Positions 1 to 5,397 of a stretch of DNA of 7,264 nt are shown one piece after another (positions within the stretch are counted from its first letter, which is position 1; the number at the start of each line of letters is the position of its first letter). The translations under genes and the position numbers were made by a program. The DNA is from Chloroflexota bacterium (lineage in GTDB: Bacteria; Chloroflexota; UBA6077; JADZDV01), in NCBI GenBank assembly GCA_020850915.1, contig JADZDV010000117.1, positions 1 through 7,264 of the forward strand, given 5' to 3'. The notes below the pieces were generated by a model. It was given only the letters and a program-made list of their open reading frames with translations. It was not told where the DNA came from and did not search any database.

Positions 1-801
1 GCCGATCGGGCCGTGGAGTACGTCCGCCAGCGGCTGAGCGCCGAGCAGGCCCCGCTTGGCCCCCAGGGACAGCGTTTGACGTTCCAGGAGTCCGACATCC
101 GCTGGCTGGCGCCGATCCCTCGCCCGCCGATGATCCGCGACGGCATCCTGCTGCTCGACCACTACCGGAACGGAATGGAGCGCCTCTTCAAGATCGACGA
201 GCAGCACCGGATGCCTGAGGCGTCGAAGCACATCCCGATCTACTGGAAGCCGAGCCGCGCGACGGTGATCGGCCACGGAGAGCCGATTCGCTGGCCGAAG
301 TACAGCGAGCACCTCGATTACGAGTTCGAGCTTGGGCTGTACATCGGCAAGCGCGGTGTGGACATCCCAGTTGAGCGAGCCCACGAGTACGTCGCCGGCT
401 ATACCGTCTTCAACGACCTCGGCCTGCGGGACATCCAGCCGGCCGAGATCAGCCTGCGCATGGGGCCGCAGAAGGCCAAGGACTTCTACACCTCGAAGAT
501 CATGGGCCCCTGCCTGGTCACGGCCGACGAGCTGCCGAGCATCGAGAGCTCACGGCTCGTCACACGCGTGAACGGAGAGGTCTGGTTCGATGGACGACTG
601 GGCAACTGGGCGTTCACCTTCGCGGAGCTCATCGCCCACGTCTCGAGGGACGAGCCGCTCGAGGTGGGCGACTTCTTCGGCTCAGGCCCGCCAGCCCACA
701 GCGCCGGCTTCGAGATCGACCGCTGGATCAAGCCGGGCGACGTCCTCGCCTGCGAGATCGAAGGCATCGGCACGCTGAGCAACAGGGTCGTTCGTGCCTG
801 A
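1..801 (+). CDS. Fumarylacetoacetate hydrolase (FAH) family protein, N-terminus cut by window edge
   Basis: FAH-family enzymes are metal-dependent and act on C-C bonds or tautomers of acyl-pyruvate-like substrates in aromatic and keto-acid catabolism; the substrate here cannot be read from sequence. The frame is open to base 1, so the true start lies upstream and the GTG at 13 is probably internal. Counting codons from base 1, the family's divalent-metal ligands are visible as E108 and E110 in DYEFELG (bases 316-336) and D139 in VFNDLGLRD (bases 406-432). These are followed by KDFYTSKIMGPCLVT, the usual lysine and 'GP' segment, and the C-terminal signature PGDVLACEIEGIGTLSNRV. The usual GTPxG loop appears as GSGPP, which I believe is seen in other members. 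About 266 codons are present, against roughly 280-330 for whole proteins. A cytosolic catabolic role is inferred. No intact gene follows for 1.1 kb, so operon partners, if any, lie upstream. Confidence 0.9.
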   Translation, partial: ADRAVEYVRQRLSAEQAPLGPQGQRLTFQESDIRWLAPIPRPPMIRDGILLLDHYRNGMERLFKIDEQHRMPEASKHIPIYWKPSRATVIGHGEPIRWPKYSEHLDYEFELGLYIGKRGVDIPVERAHEYVAGYTVFNDLGLRDIQPAEISLRMGPQKAKDFYTSKIMGPCLVTADELPSIESSRLVTRVNGEVWFDGRLGNWAFTFAELIAHVSRDEPLEVGDFFGSGPPAHSAGFEIDRWIKPGDVLACEIEGIGTLSNRVVRA

Positions 802-871
802 TGCTCGTCTCGTCCGATCTACCGGGTTCGAGCCATGCCTTTCCGTCACGAGGGCGCGGCGTTCCGGGCGC

Positions 872-929
872 GCGCCCCTGGCGCTTCCGATCGTACGCCA
901 GGCATGCCGCCTCAGGCAGCGCCCCTGGC
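872..929. repeat. 11-bp direct repeat GCGCCCCTGGC, two copies
   Basis: Copies of GCGCCCCTGGC lie at 872-882 and 919-929, 47 bp apart, in the non-coding spacer ahead of the peptidase remnant. An exact 11-mer twice in about 160 bases is more than expected, though GC bias raises the odds. It may be a paired regulator site or just low-complexity GC sequence; function unknown. Confidence 0.4.
877..902 (+). terminator. Weak hairpin downstream of the FAH gene, possible terminator
   Basis: The arms CCTGGCG (877-883) and CGCCAGG (896-902) pair perfectly over 7 bp around a 12-nt loop, 75 nt past the FAH stop codon. No T-run follows, so intrinsic termination is doubtful. The rest of 802-962 shows only small palindromes, such as GGGCGCGCGCCC at 866-877, and no convincing gene. 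Confidence 0.25.
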
Positions 930-962
930 TGTGAACCCCGGGGCGTTCGGCCTGTGGACTGG

Positions 963-968
963 TATGCT
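963..968 (+). promoter_or_regulatory. Candidate -10 box (TATGCT) of the former peptidase gene
   Basis: TATGCT matches four of six positions of the sigma-70 -10 consensus and lies 14 nt before the ATG at 983. A transcript would start about 7 nt before that codon, so it would be nearly leaderless; there is indeed no Shine-Dalgarno sequence before 983. No convincing -35 box was found at 16-18 nt spacing. Confidence 0.35.
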
Positions 969-982
969 TGGACACTCAACAG

Positions 983-1322
983 ATGGATCATCACCAGACG
1001 ACCAGCCTCGCGCGCTATCTCAACGCCCGTGGCGCCTTCGGGCCGGCCTTTGACGCCGATGGCGACCGGATGTGCTTCGTGTCCAACCTGGCTGGTCGGC
1101 CTGGCTGCTGGAGCGTGCGGCGCGCGCAGACCGGCCGCTGGCCGGAGCCGCCCCACCTCAGCGCGGATCGCGCGCAACAGGTCGTCGCCTCGCCACGTCC
1201 AGGCCGCGCGGTGCTCGGCGTGGACCTCGGTGGCAATGAGCGCACCGAGTTGTTCCCGCTCGAACCGCCTGGACGTCTATCAGAGAACCGCCGACTTCCT
1301 GGTCGCCCACCTGAGCACCTGA
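983..1322 (+). pseudogene. S9-family (prolyl-oligopeptidase-like) peptidase remnant, internal deletion
   Basis: From the ATG at 983 the frame reads like the start of an S9 serine peptidase with an N-terminal beta-propeller. SLARYLNARGAFGPAFDADG is the usual opening blade, followed by a 'RMCFVSN' strand and, near 1212-1250, GVDLGGNERTELF, the usual second-blade motif. At about 1258-1266 the likeness stops. In another frame the sequence at once becomes NRLDVYQRTADFLVAHL and a TGA at 1320-1322, which looks like the last helix of the alpha/beta-hydrolase domain of the same family. Whole S9 proteins are about 600-700 residues. Here some 90 N-terminal codons are joined out of frame to about 20 C-terminal codons, and the catalytic Ser, Asp and His region is absent. 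This is best read as a gene collapsed by a large internal deletion. Assignment is by motif memory only; an assembly error is the alternative. Confidence 0.6.
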
Positions 1323-1663
1323 GCTCCAACTGGCGCAGGCCGCGACACGCGCGAGCGTCCTGCCTCCTGGGGGTGAGGTCGCTGTGCAACATCACGACGG
1401 CAGCGTCGCGCCGATCGCCGTGCCGAACTCATCCGTCCGGAAGGTCGCCGATCGTACGGGCAAGCAGGGTCGGCGTGATCGTCGCCGGGGCGGCAGGTCC
1501 GTTCCTGGAGGTGCTCTTCGAGAACGGCGGCATCAGGCGGACTGACGTGGAGGTCTTCAACGCCCGGCTGGCAAAGATGCCCACGGTGCTGAAGACTGGT
1601 GGCCGAGCGCGGCGGGAGCGCCACACGATGCTCGCGTCTCTGGGTCACGGCCATCGAGCCTGA
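1321..1663 (+). pseudogene. Unidentified coding-like remnant with a frame change
   Basis: I do not recognise this stretch. Two adjoining pieces look protein-coding by third-position G/C and by composition, but they lie in different frames. From about 1321 to 1465, one frame contains SVLPPGGEVAVQHHDGSVAP and then PIAVPNSSVRKVADR. From about 1467 to the TGA at 1661-1663, a second frame contains VGVIVAGAAGPFLEVLFENG and RRTDVEVFNARLAKMPTVLK. The first piece has a stop codon just upstream (1312-1314) and no credible start or ribosome site. The 'GGEV...HDGSVAP' part could be a third-blade fragment of the S9 propeller next door, which would mean a scrambled order. The second piece resembles the C-terminus of some other enzyme. 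A single frameshift near 1455-1475 in one decayed gene would also fit. Low confidence. Confidence 0.35.
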
Positions 1664-1785
1664 GTGGAGTCAGAGGCTGACCAGTTGCGCTACGCGGCGG
1701 GCGTCGCGGGCTCCGGAGGCCAGGAGAACCCACAACCAGGCTCCGCGACACCGTCGGCAACTCTGGTTGCGACGTCTTCCTCCGG

Positions 1786-1800
1786 CTACCCTGAGGGTAG
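1786..1800. promoter_or_regulatory. Perfect interrupted palindrome CTACCC-TGA-GGGTAG, candidate operator
   Basis: A perfect 6+3+6 inverted repeat lies 106 bases before the pyrK-like start. It overlaps the -10-like TACCCT, so it could be an operator or a small RNA hairpin. Sequence alone does not separate these from chance. Confidence 0.25.
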
Positions 1801-1862
1801 TGACGATCGGCGGGCGCGCGCTCGCGGGCAGGAGCAGCAGGTGGACGAGCAGATCTGTTCGG

Positions 1863-1877
1863 CGCGCGTGACGCGCG
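1863..1877 (+). promoter_or_regulatory. GC hairpin CGCGCG-TGA-CGCGCG just before the pyrK-like ribosome site
   Basis: A 6-bp all-GC stem with a TGA loop ends 13 nt before the Shine-Dalgarno sequence at 1891. It has the same 6+3+6 layout and loop as the palindrome at 1786. It could affect translation start, but GC-rich DNA gives such stems easily. Confidence 0.2.
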
Positions 1878-1890
1878 GTCAGGCCTCGAT

Positions 1891-1898
1891 GGGGAGGG
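1891..1898 (+). promoter_or_regulatory. Ribosome binding site fixing the GTG start of the pyrK-like gene
   Basis: GGGGAGGG lies 7 nt before the GTG at 1906. This strong Shine-Dalgarno match is the main reason for choosing that non-ATG start. Confidence 0.7.
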
Positions 1899-1905
1899 TG
1901 CCCTG

Positions 1906-2748
1906 GTGAACGCCTCCGAGCTGTTGCCGCCAGCGGAGGCCCGCCCGGTGTCAGACCGTGCCGAGGTGCTGGCGAACGAAGAGGTCGGACCGCTGACGTT
2001 CGAGATGGTCCTTCGCTCGCCGCGCATCGCGGAGCGCGCGCAGCCTGGCCAGTTCGTCATGGTCACCGCCGCCCGCGACGGAGGGCTCACGCCGGTGCTG
2101 CCGCGTCCAATGGCGCTCTATGACTGGGATCCGGACGCCGGGGCCGTGTCCTTCGTCTATCGGGTCGTCGGCGAGGGTACGCATCTGTTGTCCATGCGGC
2201 AGCCGGGCGCACAGGTCGAGCTGCTGGGGCCGCTCGGTCAGGGGTTCACGGTCTCGCCGACAATCCGCGGCGCGCTGCTGATCGGTCGCGGGCTCGGCGT
2301 CTGCTCGCTGGCGGCGCTGGCCGTCAGGCTGGCCGGCCGGCAGGTGGCAACGCACGTTCTGGTGAGCGCTCGTCGGCATGAGCTGCTCCTCGGCCTGCCG
2401 TTCTTCGAGCATCTCGGCCTCGAGGTCACGGCGGTGACGGACCAGGAGGGGACGAGCCTGCTGCCAGTTGTCGGCTCACTGCTGGAGCAGGTGCTGGATG
2501 TGCAGCCGTTGAGCCAGCTTTTCGTGGCCGGCTCGCGTCGGCTGCTCGATCTTGCCGTCGATCTCGCGGCCTCCATCGGCGCGGAGGTGCAGGTGTTCCA
2601 GACAGCGCCGATGGGCTGCGGGCTGGGGTACTGTGGAAGCTGCGCTCTCGACGGACCCGGGGCGGTCCAGGCGAGGAGGCTGGTCTGTCGCGACGGTCCG
2701 GTGTTCAGGCTCAGACCCTCGGCTGATCCCCGAATGGTCGGGCGGTAG
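1906..2748 (+). CDS. pyrK: PyrK-like dihydroorotate dehydrogenase B electron-transfer subunit (FAD, [2Fe-2S]), divergent
   Basis: PyrK-family proteins carry FAD and a [2Fe-2S] cluster and shuttle electrons between a PyrD flavoprotein and NAD. This 280-residue cytosolic protein has the family order. An FAD domain contains LPRPMALYDWD (residues 65-75) where LRRPISI is usual, then YRVVGEGT and LGPLGQGF (107-114). A nucleotide-binding domain begins with IGRGLGVCSL (126-135), in place of GGGIGVxPL. The iron-sulfur ligands are C238, C243, C246 and C261 (C-x4-C-x2-C-x14-C), followed by RDGPVF. In the nucleotide-binding half, the family's TDDGSxGxxG segment is replaced by TDQEGTS (178-184), and the CGP motif by AGS (208-210). 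NAD use is therefore uncertain. The GTG start is set by the strong ribosome site. The partner gene begins 2 nt after the stop, so the two are surely co-transcribed and probably form one complex. Family assignment is firm; the pyrimidine role is doubtful. Confidence 0.85.
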   Translation: MNASELLPPAEARPVSDRAEVLANEEVGPLTFEMVLRSPRIAERAQPGQFVMVTAARDGGLTPVLPRPMALYDWDPDAGAVSFVYRVVGEGTHLLSMRQPGAQVELLGPLGQGFTVSPTIRGALLIGRGLGVCSLAALAVRLAGRQVATHVLVSARRHELLLGLPFFEHLGLEVTAVTDQEGTSLLPVVGSLLEQVLDVQPLSQLFVAGSRRLLDLAVDLAASIGAEVQVFQTAPMGCGLGYCGSCALDGPGAVQARRLVCRDGPVFRLRPSADPRMVGR

Positions 2749-2750
2749 TC

Positions 2751-3722
2751 GTGACGTTCGAGCGGCGCACCCGCTGGGTGGTTGAGCCGTCGCTAGCCGT
2801 GGAGCTGGGATCCCTCAAGCTCGCCAACCCGGTCATGCCGGCCAGTGGCTGTTTCGGCCCGGGGCTGGCGCCCTGGCTGGGGCCAAATCGGCTGGGGGCA
2901 CTGGTGACGCCAACGGTCTCCCTGCGGAGGCTTCGCCCGGGCGGGCCGCGCTGCCTGGTCGAGACTGGTGGCGGGCTGCTGGTGGGGGATGCGGCCGGCC
3001 CGACGGTGGACGACCTGGTGGACGACCTGCTGCCGAAGTACGCGCCGTTTCGGGCGCCGTGCCTGGTCAGTCTGGGCGGGGGTGACTCGTCCGAGCTCGG
3101 AGCGCTCGCCGAGCGTCTCAGCGGCGAGCGAGACATTGCTGGGTTCGAGCTGAACCTGGCGTTTCGGGGCGTCGACGGCGAGGCGCTCGGTAGTGACCCG
3201 GATCGCGTTGAACGGATGGTTCGAGCGGTGGTCGATCGCTCGGAGCTCCCGGTGCTTGCGAAACTGACCTCGGAGGGCGTGTCGATCGCGGACGCGGCCC
3301 GGGCAGGGGAGGCTGGCGGGGCCACTGCCCTCACCGTGGCGGCCAGCCTCCCGGCCCTCGCCATCGACGTAACGGGTCAACAGGCTCCCGTCGCGGCCTC
3401 GGGCTACCTGTGCGGGCCGGCCGCCAGACCGCTGGCGCTCGCCCTGGTGCGGCGGGTCGTGCGCGTCGTCTCGATCCCCGTGGTGGGCGTCGGAGGCGTC
3501 TCCACCGCCCGTGATGCCGTCGAGCTCCTCGCGGTCGGCGCCCGGGCGGTGCAGGTTGGGACGGCAACGCTCGTGCGTCCGGACGCCATGGCGCGCATCG
3601 TGGACGGAATCGCCCTGTTCCTTCGCCAGGAAGGTATCGGCGACGTGCGAGATCTGATCGGCTCGCTGGAGCGTGGGAGCATCGGCCGCGCAACGCCAGA
3701 GGGGCCGCGAGCGACCGGTTAG
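2751..3722 (+). CDS. pyrD: PyrD-like (class 1B dihydroorotate dehydrogenase family) flavoprotein lacking catalytic residues
   Basis: Class 1B dihydroorotate dehydrogenase oxidises dihydroorotate to orotate with FMN and passes electrons to PyrK. This 323-residue protein is clearly of that fold: VELGSLKLANPVMPASGCFG (17-36), LRPGGPR (61-67), KLTSEG (171-176), ALAID (202-206), GYLCGP (218-223), VGVGGVSTARDA (245-256) and AVQVGTA (266-272). The last two are FMN-phosphate-site motifs. Active-site residues are missing, however. The strand usually reading VVKGTT is VTPTVS, so Lys becomes P54. The NxxGLxN orotate loop is VGDAAG (78-83). The catalytic NxSCPN is NLAFRG, so Cys becomes F138. The Asn of the INT motif lies in a VAAS segment (196-199). 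The frame is intact and base use matches its neighbours, so it is probably a retained enzyme with another substrate. GTG at 2751 follows the pyrK-like stop by 2 nt; GTG at 2778 is an alternative start. Confidence 0.85.
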   Translation: MTFERRTRWVVEPSLAVELGSLKLANPVMPASGCFGPGLAPWLGPNRLGALVTPTVSLRRLRPGGPRCLVETGGGLLVGDAAGPTVDDLVDDLLPKYAPFRAPCLVSLGGGDSSELGALAERLSGERDIAGFELNLAFRGVDGEALGSDPDRVERMVRAVVDRSELPVLAKLTSEGVSIADAARAGEAGGATALTVAASLPALAIDVTGQQAPVAASGYLCGPAARPLALALVRRVVRVVSIPVVGVGGVSTARDAVELLAVGARAVQVGTATLVRPDAMARIVDGIALFLRQEGIGDVRDLIGSLERGSIGRATPEGPRATG

Positions 3723-3761
3723 GTGGAGACCCGCCACTACGCGGCGAACGGGTGGTCGTGG

Positions 3762-3787
3762 TAGCGTCTGCTGACTTCACTGGGGAG
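3762..3787 (+). promoter_or_regulatory. Candidate -10 box and ribosome site of the alpha/beta hydrolase gene
   Basis: TAGCGT at 3762-3767 is a possible -10 box, without a clear -35. GGGGAG at 3782-3787 is a good Shine-Dalgarno sequence 8 nt before the ATG at 3796. The ribosome site is well supported. The promoter is weak evidence, and the gene could instead be read through from the pyrD-like gene 73 nt upstream. Confidence 0.4.
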
Positions 3788-3795
3788 CAACGGCC

Positions 3796-4689
3796 ATGGC
3801 GCTCACGAACCTGAGTTTCTACAGCAACGGCCTGAAGCTGGCCGCCTATCTCAGTACGCCGGAAGACTGGAAGCCAGGCGACCCGCCCCGACCCGCTATC
3901 CTCTGCCCGGCTGGCTACTCTGGCAACACTCAGACAGACGTGACCCACATGGTCGCGCGGCTCACCACGGCCGGTTACTTCTGCCTCGCCATTGACTACC
4001 AGGGATTCGGCGAGAGCGAAGGCCAGCGGGGCAGACACCGGCCGCTCGAGCAGGCGCAGAACATGCACGACGCGCTCTCGCTCATGCAGACGATCGAGGG
4101 TATCGATCCGTCGCGGCTGGCGATCTACGGCACCAGCTTTGGCGGAGCGAACGGCATCTGGGTGGCTGCGCACGACGAGCGGGTCAAGGTTCTGGTGACG
4201 AGCGTGGCGGTCACCCACGGCGAGCGATGGATGCGCCTGATTCGAAGGCCATGGGAGTGGCAGGCGTTCAAGGAGCAGGTGGAGGCGCATGCCCGGGAGC
4301 GGGTGAAGACCGGCCAGCCCGAGAGCCGCCCCATGACCGACATCCTGCTCCGAGATCCGCACTCTCAGTGGGTCCGCGAGCAGCACATTGCGCGCGGCGC
4401 GAACTACGTCATGGAGTACGACCTGGAGAGCGCGGAGGCCGTCTTCCGCTACCGGCCAGAGTGGGTCGTGGACAGGATCAGCCCGCGACCGGTGCTCTTC
4501 ATTTACGCCGAGCACGACGGGCTGGTCGAACCAACGGACCAGTTGTCCTGCTATGAGAAGTGCGGCGAGCCGAAGAAGCTGGTGAAGCTGCCAAAGGCGC
4601 ACCACTACGACAGCTACGAGTTCGTCAACCCTGAGATGGCCGCTCTTGTCCTGCGGGAGACGCTCGAGTGGTTTGGCACCTATCTGTGA
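3796..4689 (+). CDS. Alpha/beta hydrolase (dienelactone-hydrolase/peptidase-like superfamily)
   Basis: A 297-residue serine hydrolase with the complete alpha/beta fold. It opens with strands YSNGLKLAAYLSTP (9-22) and PAILCPAGYSG (33-43), where the oxyanion loop follows the third strand. Next come AIDYQGFGESEG (65-76), the usual 'D-x-x-G-x-G-x-S' turn, and the nucleophile elbow YGTSFGG with Ser114 (bases 4135-4137). The charge-relay Asp is most likely D241 in YAEHDGLVEP, and the His is H270 (or H269) in KAHHYDSYEF. The stretch at about 140-220 is a helical insert or cap rich in Trp and Arg, which would set substrate choice. No signal peptide or membrane segment is seen, so it is probably cytosolic. 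The reaction (esterase, lactonase or amidase) cannot be told. The start is supported by the ribosome site GGGGAG. A small helix-hairpin-helix gene follows after 28 nt and is probably co-transcribed. Confidence 0.9.
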   Translation: MALTNLSFYSNGLKLAAYLSTPEDWKPGDPPRPAILCPAGYSGNTQTDVTHMVARLTTAGYFCLAIDYQGFGESEGQRGRHRPLEQAQNMHDALSLMQTIEGIDPSRLAIYGTSFGGANGIWVAAHDERVKVLVTSVAVTHGERWMRLIRRPWEWQAFKEQVEAHARERVKTGQPESRPMTDILLRDPHSQWVREQHIARGANYVMEYDLESAEAVFRYRPEWVVDRISPRPVLFIYAEHDGLVEPTDQLSCYEKCGEPKKLVKLPKAHHYDSYEFVNPEMAALVLRETLEWFGTYL

Positions 4690-4717
4690 GGCGGCGCGCC
4701 GTCGGTGGGGCTGGTCG

Positions 4718-5305
4718 ATGACCGGCCAGTTGTGGTCCAGCCACGATCTCGAGGCGTGGCAGCGTGCTCTCCTGGCCTACCCACGGGTGGTTCAGGAGCA
4801 GCCATCTGCGCTGCTCCACCGATTGGACGCCTGGTATCGGGAGGAGCTGCCGGCTGCCCTGGTCGGACGGGAGCCACCGTACCTGACCCCGCGCGAGCTG
4901 GTCCAGGTGGTCGAGTGGAAGATGGCGCGCGGAGTCTGGCGGCCACGGAATCTCCAGCTTGCCCGTGCCAATGACGAGGCGGCGGTCTACGCTGCTAGCC
5001 AGGAGGCCTTCCGCCGAGCACCTGATCCGGCGGCTCCTCTGCGCGTCCTGGGACGGCTCAAGGGTGTGGGCCCGGCAACGGCCTCGGCAGTACTCGCCGC
5101 CTGGCGGCCTGACCTGTACCCGTTCTTCGATGACGTCGTGGCCGCGCAGTTGCCAGGGATGGAGATCGGCCAGTTTACGCTGCCGGCATATCAGCGGTAC
5201 GCCGCGACGCTGCGCGGGCGCGCTGAGCTGCTCGGCGCGCCCTGGACGGCACAGCAAACGGGACTCGCCCTCTGGAGCGCGGCCGGCGGCAAGCTTTCCT
5301 CCTGA
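4718..5305 (+). CDS. Uncharacterised helix-hairpin-helix protein, HhH-GPD glycosylase-like
   Basis: A 195-residue protein with no assigned function that I can name. The start is taken at ATG 4718 because GGTGGGG (4704-4710) lies 7 nt before it. The frame is open further upstream, but that would overlap the hydrolase gene and give poor protein sequence. A conserved-looking block, LVQVVEWKMARGVWRPRN (61-78), is followed by a helix-hairpin-helix, LGRLKGVGPATASAVLAAW (111-129), and then YPFFDDVVAAQ (134-144). Helix-hairpin-helix units bind DNA backbone. In HhH-GPD DNA glycosylases the catalytic Asp sits 22 residues after the first Gly of the GVG turn; D138 is exactly there. The C-terminal iron-sulfur cysteines of MutY/Nth enzymes are absent; in fact there are no Cys at all. 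I recall similar uncharacterised proteins with the EWKM-R-WRPRN block in other bacteria and in eukaryotes. DNA binding is plausible; glycosylase activity is speculative. Confidence 0.75.
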   Translation: MTGQLWSSHDLEAWQRALLAYPRVVQEQPSALLHRLDAWYREELPAALVGREPPYLTPRELVQVVEWKMARGVWRPRNLQLARANDEAAVYAASQEAFRRAPDPAAPLRVLGRLKGVGPATASAVLAAWRPDLYPFFDDVVAAQLPGMEIGQFTLPAYQRYAATLRGRAELLGAPWTAQQTGLALWSAAGGKLSS

Positions 5306-5330
5306 AGGGATGTCAGCATCCCCAGGAGGA
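5297..5330 (+). terminator. Strong bulged hairpin overlapping the stop codon of the helix-hairpin-helix gene
   Basis: The outer arms TCCTCCTG (5297-5304) and CAGGAGGA (5323-5330) pair perfectly over 8 bp. After a 2-nt AA bulge on the left side, GGGATG (5307-5312) pairs with CATCCC (5317-5322) around a TCAG tetraloop. That is 14 bp in total. The TGA stop at 5303-5305 lies in the stem. No T-run follows, so it may act as a non-canonical or Rho-aided terminator, or protect the 3' end of the message. Confidence 0.6.
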
Positions 5331-5397
5331 TCCAGGCGCTGCCCGGGCCGTGTTACTTCCGGCCTCGCACGCCAAGGCGCGGCTCGCGAGCGCAGGC

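Larger units (their letters stand above)
1664..1905 (+). promoter_or_regulatory. Structured leader region upstream of the pyrK-like gene
   Basis: This 242-base stretch holds no convincing gene. It contains three inverted repeats in the sense of the downstream operon: CAACCAG/CTGGTTG (1733-1739 and 1763-1769), CTACCC-TGA-GGGTAG (1786-1800) and CGCGCG-TGA-CGCGCG (1863-1877). A promoter for the pyrK/pyrD-like pair must lie here or further upstream. The best -10-like hexamer is TACCCT at 1787-1792, but no good -35 box sits at normal spacing. I see no recognisable PyrR-type attenuator. Confidence 0.3.

Noticed and set aside
801..1322. Open plus-strand frame from the end of the FAH gene as an intact 173-codon gene
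   Set aside because: Only its last ~20 codons look like real protein (the S9 C-terminal helix). The rest is Arg, Ala and Ser filler in the wrong frame of the propeller fragment.
1557..2090. Minus-strand open frame across the leader and pyrK-like start
   Set aside because: It overlaps the start of a well-supported gene, and its product is rich in Ser, Arg, Pro and Ala without motifs. It is a GC-driven shadow.
3331..4605. Long open minus-strand frame of 424 codons opposite the pyrD-like and hydrolase genes
   Set aside because: It spans two real genes on the other strand. Its product is low-complexity, rich in Arg, Pro and Ala, and shows no family features.
4646..4717. Upstream extension of the helix-hairpin-helix gene to 4646
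   Set aside because: It would overlap the hydrolase 3' end and adds a Cys/Arg-rich stretch of poor quality. The ATG at 4718 has a good ribosome site.
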